In this document: positions 45,152 to 53,811 of the stretch, in pieces
How positions within the stretch are numbered: the stretch's first letter is position 1
Layout of the letters: each line of letters opens with the position of its first letter
DNA from: JAPPHA01 sp964291635
Lineage (GTDB): Bacteria; Pseudomonadota; Alphaproteobacteria; Rhodobacterales; Rhodobacteraceae
Length of the DNA: 64,000 bases
Direction of reading: 5' to 3'
Assembly: GCA_964291635.2 (NCBI GenBank)
Contig: OZ219906.1
Span: forward strand, 124,001 to 188,000
Translations under genes and position numbers: made by a program
Notes under the pieces: generated by a model
What the model saw: only the letters and a program-made list of their open reading frames with translations
Told to the model about the DNA's origin: nothing
The model's database searches: none

Positions 45152-46444
45152 GTGGCTTTCGCTTGTGTCCCCGCCCATGGAAACGATCTACCGCGGCCTT
45201 TGCAACCCTCTGACTTCCTTGAATTCGACGCCGGACAGGCCAAACTGGGTCAGCTCCTGTTCTTCGATCCCATCCTTTCGGGCAACCGGAATATCTCATG
45301 CGCGACATGTCATAATCCAGATCACGCCAGCACGGACGCACTCTCGCTCGGAATCGGCGAAGGCGGGTTTGGCATCGGCCCGGATCGAACGCCCGGAACC
45401 GGCGGCAGCCGCATCCGAAAGCGCATTCCGCGCAACGCTCCCGCACTCTGGAACCTCGGAGCCGCAGAAGTGGTAACTCTGTTTCACGACGGCCGCATCG
45501 CGATGTCAGATATCTACGAGAACGGATTCGACACGCCCGCACAGGAATGGCTGCCCGAAGGGCTCAACAGCATTCTCGCCGTTCAAGCGCTCTTTCCCCT
45601 GACCTCGCAGTTCGAAATGGCCGGAGATCCTGGAGAAAACCAGGTCGCGGGCGCAGCATATGACCGCATTGATGCCGTCTGGCCGATCATTGTCCGACGC
45701 GTTCGTGCCATCCCGGAATATGCAAGGCGGTTCGCTGCCGCGTTTGACGATGTGAATGGCCCGCTCGACATCGACATCGCCCATATTGCCAACGCCATTG
45801 CCGCCTTCGAGGGAACCGAATTCAGGAGCCACGACAGTCCGTTCGACGCGTTCCTCGCGGGTGATGCTTCCGCCCTGTCGCCCCGGCAACGGTCGGGACT
45901 GGAACTGTTCTACGGCAATGCCGGTTGCAGCGGCTGCCATTCGGGACCGCTGCTTACGGACCACGGGTTCCATGCTCTGATGCTTCCCCAGTTCGGACCC
46001 GGCCGAACGCGGCAGTGGGATCCGGTGGTTCGCGATACCGGGCACATGGCAGTTTCGGACAGGCTCAAGGACGCCTACCGTTTTCGCACCCCGTCGCTCC
46101 GAAACGTCGCCCGGACGGGCCCATACGGCCACAACGGCGCCTACCCGACCATTGAGGGGATCATCCGCCATCATCTCGCGCCGAAAACTTCTTTTGCCCG
46201 CTGGCAGCCCGAACTCGCCACCCTGCCCGATGTGCCATGGCTTTCCGCCACGGATTTCCTGCCGCTCGACGATGCGTACGAACGGGCTCGCCTGTCCTCG
46301 CGGCTGGACATCATTCCTGTTTCGCTTTCGGACAATGAGATTGCGGACCTGGTTGCCTTCATGCACGCACTGAGTGGCACGGCTTCGCTCGGGGGGCGTC
46401 TTGGCCGTCCCGTCGCCGTGCCGAGCGGCCTGGATGTGGATTGA
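45152..46444 (+). CDS. Di-heme cytochrome c peroxidase / MauG-like protein
   Basis: Two c-type heme sites are visible, NISCATCHNPDH (CxxCH) near the N-terminus and 'NAGCSGCHSGPLL' (CxxCH) in the second half, with His/Met-type axial candidates. Such proteins reduce peroxide or oxidise protein residues in the periplasm. The 5' end is uncertain: the frame is open to 44708, but only from about 45120 does sequence look like a leader ('LHLGFLLVAFACVPAHG'). The GTG at 45152 is too short for a full leader; CTG or a nonstandard start upstream would be needed. It ends in TGATG overlap with the kinase, so it is in the operon. A role in sulfonate or sugar use is not evident. Confidence 0.8.
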   Translation: MAFACVPAHGNDLPRPLQPSDFLEFDAGQAKLGQLLFFDPILSGNRNISCATCHNPDHASTDALSLGIGEGGFGIGPDRTPGTGGSRIRKRIPRNAPALWNLGAAEVVTLFHDGRIAMSDIYENGFDTPAQEWLPEGLNSILAVQALFPLTSQFEMAGDPGENQVAGAAYDRIDAVWPIIVRRVRAIPEYARRFAAAFDDVNGPLDIDIAHIANAIAAFEGTEFRSHDSPFDAFLAGDASALSPRQRSGLELFYGNAGCSGCHSGPLLTDHGFHALMLPQFGPGRTRQWDPVVRDTGHMAVSDRLKDAYRFRTPSLRNVARTGPYGHNGAYPTIEGIIRHHLAPKTSFARWQPELATLPDVPWLSATDFLPLDDAYERARLSSRLDIIPVSLSDNEIADLVAFMHALSGTASLGGRLGRPVAVPSGLDVD

Positions 46445-47331
46445 TGGCCCGCGTATTCGTGACCGGCATGGCCGTGGTGGACTTCGTGTTCCAGGTAGAT
46501 GTCCTGCCGGAAGAGGCCCGGAAGTACCGGGCAAAACGGGCAGAGGTCGTGGTTGGCGGCTGCGCGGCTAATGCAGCGGTTGCAATTGCACGGTTCGGGG
46601 GCACGGCGTACCTGGGTGCACGGTTGGGGTCCGATCACCCGGGCGAACTCATCCTGGCCGACTTGCAGCGCGAGGGGGTGAATACGGACTTTGTCCAACG
46701 GACCGAGGGTGCGCGGTCATCTTTCAGTTCGGTCTATGTCGACGCTCGAGGCGAACGCCAGATCATGAACTTCCGCGGTTCGGACCTGGCGGAGGAAACC
46801 GCATGGATCGCCAGCGTGCCTGACGTCGACGCGGTACTTGTCGACACGCGCTGGAGCGCAGGGGCGGCAGCCGCACTGGCGCTTGCGCGTGAACGGCGCG
46901 TTCCCGGCGTCGTCGATGCCGATCCGCCCGTGGAATTCGGCGCGTTGCGGGAGGCAAGCCATGTCGCATTTTCTCGCGACGGGCTGTTGTCGCTTTTCCC
47001 GGGGGAAGACCTGCCGGCAGCACTGAAAAAAGTCACTGCGATGACGAGGGCCTGGGTCTCCGTGACCGACGGCGGAAACGGTGTCTGGTATTCGGGAACG
47101 ACCGGGATAAGCCATGCCGCTGCCTTCGCGGTCGACGTGAAAGACACTCTTGCTGCCGGGGACGTCTGGCACGGTGCATTTGCGCTGGCGTTGGGCGAAG
47201 GGCAGGACGAACCAGCGGCCGTCCGATTTGCAAATGCCGCCGCGGCGCTCAAGTGTACGCGTTTCGGGGGTCGGGAGGGCGCGCCTGAACGCGCCGTGCT
47301 GGAGCGCTTTCTCCGGGAGGGAACGGCATGA
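46444..47331 (+). CDS. PfkB-family carbohydrate kinase, candidate sulfofructose kinase
   Basis: 295 residues from the ATG at 46444 (TGATG with the peroxidase stop). PfkB signs are 'VTGMAVVDFVFQVDVLPEEA', VVGGCAANAAVAIARFGG, 'ILADLQREGVNTDFVQR', and the catalytic DTLAAGDVWHGAFALALG (DT-x-x-AGD in place of DTxGAGD, with the base Asp kept). The enzyme phosphorylates a ketose at C1 with ATP. It overlaps the aldolase gene by four bases and the peroxidase stop by one. E. coli uses the PfkB-family YihV for 6-deoxy-6-sulfofructose, so a sulfo-sugar is a good candidate; ordinary sugar kinases of this family are equally possible by sequence. Confidence 0.88.
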   Translation: MARVFVTGMAVVDFVFQVDVLPEEARKYRAKRAEVVVGGCAANAAVAIARFGGTAYLGARLGSDHPGELILADLQREGVNTDFVQRTEGARSSFSSVYVDARGERQIMNFRGSDLAEETAWIASVPDVDAVLVDTRWSAGAAAALALARERRVPGVVDADPPVEFGALREASHVAFSRDGLLSLFPGEDLPAALKKVTAMTRAWVSVTDGGNGVWYSGTTGISHAAAFAVDVKDTLAAGDVWHGAFALALGEGQDEPAAVRFANAAAALKCTRFGGREGAPERAVLERFLREGTA

Positions 47332-48362
47332 AATTGACACCCGGCAAATTGCGGGGACTGCGCCGCATGTCGGATGCTCACGGCGTCTTCAAGATGATTG
47401 CCGTGGACCAACGGCCGCCGATCAAGGGTCCGATCGCGAGGCATCTCGGCGTCGAAGAGGCGCCGTGGGACCAGGTTGCATGCTTCAAGCGGTTGCTGGT
47501 CGAGACGCTCGAAGCAAAAAGCACGGCGATGCTTCTCGACCCGCACTACGCGATCCCGCATTCTTTCGATGCGCTTTCCCCCGCCCGGGGAATGGTCGTG
47601 ACTCTCGAGGACAGTCTTTTCGAGGAAACCGGCAGGGGCCGCCTGTCAGCCAGTATCGACGACTGGTCGGTCGGGAAAATCAAGCGCATGGGTGGTGACG
47701 CGGTCAAGGTTCTTGCCTGGTACAGGCCCGACGCGGGCAGCGACGTGATCAGCCGGCAGCGGAACTACGTCAGGCGCGTCGGCGATGCCTGTGCTCACTT
47801 CGATATTCCGTTTCTTCTGGAACTTCTCGTCTATCCCCTGGCTGCTGACTCCCATCAGACCGGCGCATATGCCGAAATGAAGGGCAAGCAGTACGAACTC
47901 GTCCTGGCATCGGTCGAGGAGTTCGCCAAGCCGGAATACGGTGTGGACGTGTTCAAATTGGAAAGCCCCGTCAACGCCTCGGATGCCGACGGTTCTGCGA
48001 CCGTCCAGGACCTGTTCGATGAAATGGGCCGCCTTGCCAGGCGTCCCTGGGTGATGCTGTCCGCCGGTGCCGGAAAGGCCGAATTCAAGGCGGTCCTGAA
48101 ACACGCGTTCGCCGCGGGGGCATCAGGGTTCCTGGCCGGCCGCGCGATCTGGCTCGATGCGTTCTCGGCCTATCCGGACTGGGGAGCGATCCGGGACAGG
48201 CTCCAAGGTGAGGCGGCAGCCTATTTGCAGGACATCTGCGCGCTGGCGGACGATCACGCGGTGAGCTGGGTTGCCCATCCGTGCTATGGCGCTCACGGCG
48301 CCCGCTTTCACCCGGCGGATTCGAGTTTTCGCCATGACTACCGGGATCTTGGAGGCATTTGA
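47328..48362 (+). CDS. LacD-family class I aldolase, candidate sulfofructose-1-phosphate aldolase
   Basis: 344 residues. It splits a ketose 1-phosphate into dihydroxyacetone phosphate and an aldehyde through a Schiff-base lysine. LacD/YihT-type features are 'VFKMIAVDQRPPIKGPIARH' near residue 20, 'FLLELLVYPLAADS', DVFKLESPVNA (the lysine in the strand is the Schiff-base candidate), and VMLSAGAGKAEFKAVL then 'FAAGASGFLAGRAIWLDAFS'. Its start overlaps the kinase (ATGA). Sequence places it in the same family as E. coli YihT and as tagatose-bisphosphate aldolase LacD, which cannot be separated without ligand evidence. The context of TRAP, kinase, isomerase and sulfonate genes favours the sulfo-sugar. 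Confidence 0.85.
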   Translation: MKLTPGKLRGLRRMSDAHGVFKMIAVDQRPPIKGPIARHLGVEEAPWDQVACFKRLLVETLEAKSTAMLLDPHYAIPHSFDALSPARGMVVTLEDSLFEETGRGRLSASIDDWSVGKIKRMGGDAVKVLAWYRPDAGSDVISRQRNYVRRVGDACAHFDIPFLLELLVYPLAADSHQTGAYAEMKGKQYELVLASVEEFAKPEYGVDVFKLESPVNASDADGSATVQDLFDEMGRLARRPWVMLSAGAGKAEFKAVLKHAFAAGASGFLAGRAIWLDAFSAYPDWGAIRDRLQGEAAAYLQDICALADDHAVSWVAHPCYGAHGARFHPADSSFRHDYRDLGGI

Positions 48363-49744
48363 TGAGACTGGGCGTATTGCCGCTCGGGCGATCGACGTTC
48401 GACGTGGATTACGCCGGCAGGAAGCTCGCCGCGGCGTTTCGCAGCCTCGACGCCACCGACCACGAGGTCATCGGCTCGCGCGCGCTCCTGCTTGACGACG
48501 ACGCGACCCTGCACGCCATCGGCGATCTGGCTGCATCGCGGGTTGACCAGGTGCTGGTCCTCCAGCTGACATTCACCGACGCCCGGATGACAGTCGCGGC
48601 CGCTGCGGCATTCGAGCAACCGCTGTTGATCTGGGCGATACCGGAACCACGCCTCGGAGGGAGGTTGCGGCTGAACGCGCTTTGCGGCCTGAACCTGGCG
48701 AGCCATGCGCTTGGCCTGAAAAACCGAGCGTTTTCCTGGCTCTATGCTGATCCAGGCAGCGGTGTCGCGGGTCGGATCGAAGACTTTCTGGCGGGAAAGT
48801 TCAAGACCGCAGTTCTGGAGGCCCCGGTGGTTCCGTCGGCGACTGTCGGGGGCGTGAGAGTCGCCGAGGCCATCAGGGGCCGACGCATCGCACGAATTGG
48901 CGAGCATCCGGCCGGCTTTGACACATGCGCCTACGAGGCCGGTGCCGTGCACGCGCTCGCGGGCGTCGAAGTGGACGAACTCGAGCTCGACGACCTCTTC
49001 GCCCTGGCACGCGCCATGCCGGATCGGGCGACGAGCGGGCTTCGCGCGCAGGCGAGAGACTGCCTCGCCGGCCTCGACACCCTTGACGCGGGGGAACTCG
49101 ACAGGTCCCTTCGGCTGAAACTCGCCATGGACCAGCTGCGAGGGAAACCCGGCTACGATGCCTTCGCTATCCGGTGCTGGCCCGAGACCTTTACCGAGTA
49201 CGGGGGCGCCGCCTGCGCCCCGGCCGCCATGCTGGGCGAGGAAGGGGCGCCCTGTGCCTGCGAGGCTGACGTCTACGGAGCCCTGACGCAACTCGTTCTG
49301 CAGGAAGCCGCACGGGCGCCAGTATTCCTGAGCGACCTGGTCGACATCAACGCTGGAGACAACACCGGCGTCATCTGGCATTGCGGACAGGCTCCCTACT
49401 CAATGCGCGATCCGGAGTTCCGGGCGGAAGCCGTTGTCCACGGCAATCGCGGGCAACCGCTACTCTACCAGTTTCCGCTCAAACCAGGGCCGGTCACCTA
49501 CATGCGCATCAGCCAGGCTAACAACATGCTCCAGATGGTGCTGGGATTTGGTGAGATGCTACGCCGGCCCTTGGCCTTTTCAGGCACTTCGGGCGTGATC
49601 CGGTTTTCGCGGGATGCCGGCGATGTCCTGCGGGACATCATGTCAAGCGGCCTCGAACACCACGTCGCCCTCGCCTACGGCGATCACCGCACAATCCTGC
49701 GCGGCGTGGCGGGGGCGATGGGTCTGCCGCTTCTGGAGCTCTGA
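48362..49744 (+). CDS. L-fucose/L-arabinose isomerase superfamily protein, candidate aldose-ketose isomerase
   Basis: About 460 residues; start at the ATG near 48362, overlapping the aldolase stop. The fold shows in 'HEVIGSRALLLDDDATLHAI', 'ASRVDQVLVLQLTFTDARM' and LLIWAIPEPRLGGRLRLNAL, the N-terminal sugar-isomerase layout. The metal-site-like region is YDAFAIRCWPETFTEYGGAACAPAAML followed by 'LVDINAGDNTGVIWHCGQ'. The enzyme would interconvert an aldose and a ketose with Mn2+. In an operon with a ketose kinase and an aldolase, this supplies the first step of an EMP-like route. To my recollection isomerases of this fold act on sulfoquinovose in some Gram-positive sulfoglycolysis operons; I could not check that. 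Confidence 0.8.
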   Translation: MRLGVLPLGRSTFDVDYAGRKLAAAFRSLDATDHEVIGSRALLLDDDATLHAIGDLAASRVDQVLVLQLTFTDARMTVAAAAAFEQPLLIWAIPEPRLGGRLRLNALCGLNLASHALGLKNRAFSWLYADPGSGVAGRIEDFLAGKFKTAVLEAPVVPSATVGGVRVAEAIRGRRIARIGEHPAGFDTCAYEAGAVHALAGVEVDELELDDLFALARAMPDRATSGLRAQARDCLAGLDTLDAGELDRSLRLKLAMDQLRGKPGYDAFAIRCWPETFTEYGGAACAPAAMLGEEGAPCACEADVYGALTQLVLQEAARAPVFLSDLVDINAGDNTGVIWHCGQAPYSMRDPEFRAEAVVHGNRGQPLLYQFPLKPGPVTYMRISQANNMLQMVLGFGEMLRRPLAFSGTSGVIRFSRDAGDVLRDIMSSGLEHHVALAYGDHRTILRGVAGAMGLPLLEL

Positions 49745-49745
49745 G

Positions 49746-50879
49746 ATGCGAATTCGCTACGGCCTGATCGGCTCGGGCATGATGGGGCAGGAGCACATCC
49801 GGAACCTCGCCCTCCTGGATGGCTGCGAAGTCACAGCGATCTCCGACCCCGATGCGAACATGCGGGCGCTGTCGATCGCCGCAACCGGTGGGAGGGCGCG
49901 GGGCTTCGCTGAGCACCGGGAAATGCTGGCCGCAGGGATCTGCGACGCCCTGATCATCGCCTCACCGAACGACACACACTACGGCGTTCTGCTGGATGTG
50001 CTCGGGTCGGACCTGCCTATCCTCTGCGAGAAACCGCTGTGCACGACCTCAAGGGACTGCCGCGAAATCCTCTGTCTGACCGGCGCGCGTGCATCACCCG
50101 TGTGGGTCGCAATGGAATACCGCTACATGCCGCCTGTCCAGCGCTTGCTGACCGAACTCTCCCGAGGGACCGCTGGTGTGCCGCGGATGATGTCGGTGCG
50201 CGAGCACCGGTTTCCTTTCCTGGAAAAGGTTGGCGATTGGAACCGCTTCAACGCACGCACAGGTGGCACGCTGGTCGAAAAATGCTGTCACTTCTGGGAC
50301 CTGATGCGCCTGGCACTCGGCAGCAATCCGCGGCGTGTCTTCGCCTCCGCCGACGTGGACGTGAACCACCTGGACGAGACCTTCGCCGGTCACGTTCCCG
50401 ACATCATCGACAATGCGTATGTGGTCGTCGATTTCGAGAACGGCACGCGCGGCATGCTCGACCTTTGCATGTTCGCTGAGGGTTCCCGCTGGCAGCAGGT
50501 GATCTCGGTCACCGGCGATAGCGCAAGAATCGATGCGAAGATCCCCGGCGCCGCCCGGTTTTCCCCCGGCGGCAGGGAACGCGCTGCGGAAATCGAGATT
50601 TCGCGACGAGCGGACAAGACCGTCCACCGCGAGGAAATCCCCGTCGACCCGGCATTGCTCGCGGCCGGAGACCATCACGCGGCCACGTATTACCAGCATG
50701 AACGGTTTCGAGACCTCATACGCAGCGGTGGCGGCCATCCGGAGGTCGACGTGCTCGATGGGCTCTGGTCAGTTGCGCTCGGCGAAGCGGCCGAGGAAAG
50801 CGCGAAGACAAACCACGCTGTGGACGTGACCATCCAGGATTGGAATAACCGGGAACCATGCCGGACAGAACGCAGATGA
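49746..50879 (+). CDS. Gfo/Idh/MocA family protein, candidate NAD-dependent sugar hydrolase or dehydrogenase
   Basis: 377 residues from the ATG at 49746, one base after the isomerase stop; the frame to 49614 is a shadow. 'YGLIGSGMMGQEHIRNLALL' is the Rossmann NAD site, 'PILCEKPLCTTSRDC' the EKP motif, MEYRYMPPVQRLL and 'GGTLVEKCCHFWDLMRLALG' the substrate side. Members oxidise sugars or use tightly bound NAD for glycoside cleavage (GH109-like). A Gfo/Idh-like family of NAD-dependent sulfoquinovosidases has been described, as I recall, at the entrance of sulfoquinovose operons, which would fit exactly. Otherwise it may be a sugar dehydrogenase. The stop overlaps the next start as ATGA. Confidence 0.82.
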   Translation: MRIRYGLIGSGMMGQEHIRNLALLDGCEVTAISDPDANMRALSIAATGGRARGFAEHREMLAAGICDALIIASPNDTHYGVLLDVLGSDLPILCEKPLCTTSRDCREILCLTGARASPVWVAMEYRYMPPVQRLLTELSRGTAGVPRMMSVREHRFPFLEKVGDWNRFNARTGGTLVEKCCHFWDLMRLALGSNPRRVFASADVDVNHLDETFAGHVPDIIDNAYVVVDFENGTRGMLDLCMFAEGSRWQQVISVTGDSARIDAKIPGAARFSPGGRERAAEIEISRRADKTVHREEIPVDPALLAAGDHHAATYYQHERFRDLIRSGGGHPEVDVLDGLWSVALGEAAEESAKTNHAVDVTIQDWNNREPCRTERR

Positions 50880-51105
50880 TCCTTGTCACCGAGTTCATGG
50901 ACGAAGCTGCGGTGGCGACGCTTTCCGTGGCCCATCCGAAGACCTATGCGCCGCACCTGGACGACAACCAGTCGGAGATACCAGCATTGATGTCGGGCGT
51001 GCAGGCGCTCGTCGTGCGAAACAGGACCGCGGTGAACGAAGCGCTCTTCAGGGTGGCACCCTACCTGCGCCTGGTCGGACGGCTCGAGGTCAGTCTCGAC
51101 CATGT
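50876..51105 (+). pseudogene. slcC: 5' end of a D-2-hydroxyacid (sulfolactate) dehydrogenase gene, truncated
   Basis: From the ATG at 50876 (ATGA with the upstream stop) about 76 codons follow D-2-hydroxyacid dehydrogenase N-termini: ILVTEFMDEAAVATLSVAHP, 'IPALMSGVQALVVRNRTAV' and LVGRLEVSLDHV. The ISEFMDE-like opening resembles the (S)-sulfolactate dehydrogenase SlcC in particular, which oxidises sulfolactate to sulfopyruvate. The frame then runs straight into transposase sequence. The matching C-terminus appears at 58200-58398 with the NAD-binding middle missing. The comD/comE remnants right after the C-terminal piece strengthen the sulfonate assignment. Confidence 0.7.
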
Positions 51106-51463
51106 GCATGTGTTCCTGTGCGTGCTGGCCTTCCATGTTGAATGGCATCTGCGCCGTCGCCTGGCGCCGCTCCTGTTCGAGGATGACGACCGCGAGGGCG
51201 CCCGGGCGCAACGCAGGTCACCGGTGGCGCCTGCAAAGGTCTCGGAGAGCGCCAAGCTCAAGGCCGACACCAAACTGACCTCCGACGGGCTGCCGGTTCA
51301 CAGCCTGACGACGCTTCTCGCCGACCTGGCCACGCTGACGCTGAACGAGGCGACGGTTCCATCCAATCCCGACCACCATTTTCCGGTGTTCGTGCAACCA
51401 ACGCCGTTGCAGAGCCGGGCTTTCAAACTTCTGGAGATCGAACCCGCCAAATTCCTCTCGTGA
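51106..51463 (+). mobile_element. IS1634/IS4-like transposase C-terminal fragment fused to the dehydrogenase end
   Basis: The frame continues from the dehydrogenase into 'HVFLCVLAFHVEWHLRRRLA' and PLLFEDDDREGARAQRRSPV, then 'TLLADLATLTLNEATVPS' and FVQPTPLQSRAFKLL. This is the conserved C-terminus of IS1634-type DDE transposases (final alpha-helical part), usually ending in an (F/Y)-x-(P)-x-PLQ-x-RA segment. The N-terminal catalytic part is absent. It marks one boundary of the 7 kb inserted block. A perfect palindrome AGATTTTT-C-AAAAATCT (51529-51545) follows. Confidence 0.65.
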
Positions 51464-51650
51464 CCAGGCCCGTCGAGGCTGTTACATGTCGAATCCCGCC
51501 CGAAATCAGCTATCCTGCTGACGATAAAAGATTTTTCAAAAATCTCGCGATGAAGTTCCGGAAAGCCGCTCCTACGGACGCATCGAACAGGCGCATTGAC
51601 CGTCCGAAGAGCGCCGTGAAACGGCGAAAAACGTTTTCGGCGGAATTCGC

Positions 51651-52421
51651 TTAGCTCATCCAGTTCCCACCGTCGACATTGAGGGTTTGGGCAACGACGT
51701 ATTCCGCATCGTCCGAGGCGAGGAATACCGCTGCGCCGGTGTGGTCCTCAGGCACACCCATGCGGCCGAAAGGAACTTTTTCGCCTACAAGCCGCTTTTT
51801 CTCGCCCGCAGGACGACGTTCGTAGCGGGCGAAGAGAGCATCGACTTCCTCCCACATGGGCGTATCGACAACGCCCGGCGAGATGCCGTTGACGTTGATA
51901 CCGTACTTGATCAGCCCAAGCCCGGCCGATTGGGTCAGCGAGATCACCGCAGCCTTTGAAGCGCAATAGACGCCAACGAGCGCTGCACCCCGGCGCCCTG
52001 ACTGACTGGCCATGTTGATGATCTTGCCCTTCACTTCATGCTCAACCATCTGCCGGGCCGCGGCCTGCAGGGTAAAGAGCAATCCCTCGACGTTCACCGA
52101 GAAGATCCTCTCATACTCCTCGCGCGTCGTTTCAAGAATTGGCGACATGTCGAATACGGCTGCATTGTTGACGAGGATCTCCACCGATCCGAGCTCTTCG
52201 AACGTCGTGGCAAACAATGCGTCAATGGACTTCTGACTGGTCACATCCAGCGGAAATGAAACTGCATTGCTGCCGATCTCGGACGCCGTGCGTCGTGCCT
52301 CATCCCCGTCAATGTCGGCCACGACGACTTTCGCGCCCTCCACCGCGTATCGTTTCGCGATCGCCTTGCCGATGCCGCCAGCTGCGCCTGTAACGACCGC
52401 CACTTTGTCAAGAAGCTTCAT
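51651..52421 (-). CDS. SDR family polyol dehydrogenase, sorbitol-dehydrogenase-like
   Basis: 256 residues. NAD-binding 'AVVTGAAGGIGKAIAKRYAV', VVVADIDGDEARRTA, 'EILVNNAAVFDMSPILE' (NNAA), the catalytic Ser in NMASQSGRRGAA and 'YCASKAAVISLTQSAGLG' (YxxxK), and GISPGVVDTPMWEEVD all match SmoS-type L-iditol/sorbitol 2-dehydrogenases, which convert sorbitol or galactitol to a ketose. It is transcribed with the metallophosphoesterase and sugar ABC genes on the minus strand. In this block it probably oxidises the polyol or sugar released after import. Confidence 0.88.
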   Translation of the reverse strand: MKLLDKVAVVTGAAGGIGKAIAKRYAVEGAKVVVADIDGDEARRTASEIGSNAVSFPLDVTSQKSIDALFATTFEELGSVEILVNNAAVFDMSPILETTREEYERIFSVNVEGLLFTLQAAARQMVEHEVKGKIINMASQSGRRGAALVGVYCASKAAVISLTQSAGLGLIKYGINVNGISPGVVDTPMWEEVDALFARYERRPAGEKKRLVGEKVPFGRMGVPEDHTGAAVFLASDDAEYVVAQTLNVDGGNWMS

Positions 52422-52480
52422 GAAACAGGGTGCTCCAGGAATTCCTGTCCAAATTTATCAGTCATCAAGCGGTGGGGCTG

Positions 52481-53350
52481 TCAAATGTAGACACTTGTCG
52501 CATCCTTTGGTTGTTGAAGGACCGTGGGCGAACCGTCGTTGGTCGGAATTTCAAATCCAGTGACCGTGATCGGGCCAACACGGTCGACGTGATGAACGGT
52601 AATCGCTTCGTCAATGAGGATAACGTCATACGTCGAATCCCCATTGACCCAGTCGATTCGTCGATCATCGAGATTAAGCGCAATTTTGTGGCAGGTGCCG
52701 CGATTGCAGCTAAATGACACGGGTCCCCAGCGTCCTGTCATCGTCAGATGCATATGACCGAAGGCGATGTGTTCGACATTGCCGGCATCTTGTACCACGG
52801 ACCAGAAGCGATCCCTATCGGCCAGTAGAATATCGTCGAAGGCGGGCGCGTGCACCGAACGTGGCGGGTGGTGCATAAAAATGATGACACGGCGCTCATA
52901 TGCGCCGGCAAGCTGCTCCTTCAGCCACGCCAGTTGATCCTCGTCTAGTCGCCCAATGGCGCTCCGCTGTCCGGGCAAAAAACGACCCTCGCCGAGGGTG
53001 TCGAGATAAACGAGCCTGACATCGCCAAAATCGTCGACCGTTTGGACATGTCCGCCCGGCGAAATCCCCGCCTCCGGGAAAACCGCTCTGAAATTGTCCC
53101 TTCTATCGTGATTTCCGAGCAGCAAACGAACCGAAATCGGGATTTCTTTCAAGCAATCCCGCAGCAGTTCGTAGGAGACGACGTCACCGCGGTCGGTCAG
53201 GTCGCCGCTGATCACCAAAAGATCCGCATCGCCATGACGCCGACTCACCGAATGCATGACCTGCTGAAAACGAGCTGCCGGATCCATCCCCAGTTGCAAC
53301 TCTCCCTCGGGACGCAAATGCGGATCGGTTACATGAACGAGTTTCAGCAT
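52481..53350 (-). CDS. Calcineurin-like metallophosphoesterase (CpdA/GpdQ type)
   Basis: 289 residues from the ATG at 53350. All five metallophosphoesterase blocks are present: LVHVTDPHLRPEG (Asp-x-His), 'LLVISGDLTDRGDVVSY' (GD-x-x-D), RLLLGNHDRRDNF (GNHD), 'RVIIFMHHPPRSVHAPAF' (His) and EHIAFGHMHLTMTGRW (GH-x-H). There is no signal peptide. Class III members hydrolyse cyclic AMP or glycerophosphodiesters. Its place next to a Ugp-like ABC transporter suggests a phosphodiester or phosphorylated-polyol substrate, perhaps glycerophospho-compounds, while the SDR beside it would use the released polyol. Confidence 0.88.
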   Translation of the reverse strand: MLKLVHVTDPHLRPEGELQLGMDPAARFQQVMHSVSRRHGDADLLVISGDLTDRGDVVSYELLRDCLKEIPISVRLLLGNHDRRDNFRAVFPEAGISPGGHVQTVDDFGDVRLVYLDTLGEGRFLPGQRSAIGRLDEDQLAWLKEQLAGAYERRVIIFMHHPPRSVHAPAFDDILLADRDRFWSVVQDAGNVEHIAFGHMHLTMTGRWGPVSFSCNRGTCHKIALNLDDRRIDWVNGDSTYDVILIDEAITVHHVDRVGPITVTGFEIPTNDGSPTVLQQPKDATSVYI

Positions 53351-53410
53351 CGAAATATCCCGGGTATATGGCCGGCCGTGTGCATTATTCTCGTCTCGAC
53401 GGCAATGAAG

Positions 53411-53530
53411 TCAAACTGTTTCCGGCGTAGTCTCAACGAGCCGTTGGATGATCTTCGGTAATGCGGCGAAGTCGTCGAAGACTAGTGCCGCGCCATTGTC
53501 GCGCGGGGTGTCGCCGTGGCCGATTTGACC
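53411..53530 (-). pseudogene. C-terminal remnant of a HAD-family hydrolase
   Basis: A minus-strand frame ends 'GHGDTPRDNGAALVFDDFA' and then PKIIQRLVE before its stop, the usual close of phosphoglycolate-phosphatase-like HAD proteins (motif IV G-D-T with D-x-x-A then a DDF helix). The rest of the gene is missing between here and 53811. It sits between the binding protein and the metallophosphoesterase in the inserted block. Confidence 0.55.
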
Positions 53531-53811
53531 GATTTGGTCGACTGTCCGACATGTCAGCGTATTCTCATCAATGGTAGAGTTTGTTGATCTCTGACACCGC
53601 TTCTGGTTTTGTTACCCGGTGCTTTCCCAATGCAGCATTGGCGGAGCGCAAGACGTAATTTCGAGTTCGGTTCAAAAAGACATTTCGACCGATGGCAGTG
53701 CCACGGAATCCGCCAACTACATTGGTAAAGAATTCGCTGCCCGTCCGATTTGATTTCGGTGGGAGAGTGCGCCCGACGATTGATGCCGCCGGGCGCAATT
53801 GTGAAAAAAGA

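Noticed and set aside
46444..48362. Calling the kinase and aldolase tagatose-6-phosphate pathway enzymes
   Set aside because: Not excluded by family, but the neighbours (sulfolactate dehydrogenase and comDE pieces, no tagatose genes) make a sulfo-sugar more likely.
51529..51545. AGATTTTT-C-AAAAATCT palindrome as an attachment site
   Set aside because: No matching sequence was found at the other side of the inserted block near 58.1 kb.
53769..53796. GCGCCCG...CGGGCGC hairpin as a clear terminator
   Set aside because: Position after the binding-protein stop is right, but no T run follows on the minus strand, so it is mentioned only in the gene entry.
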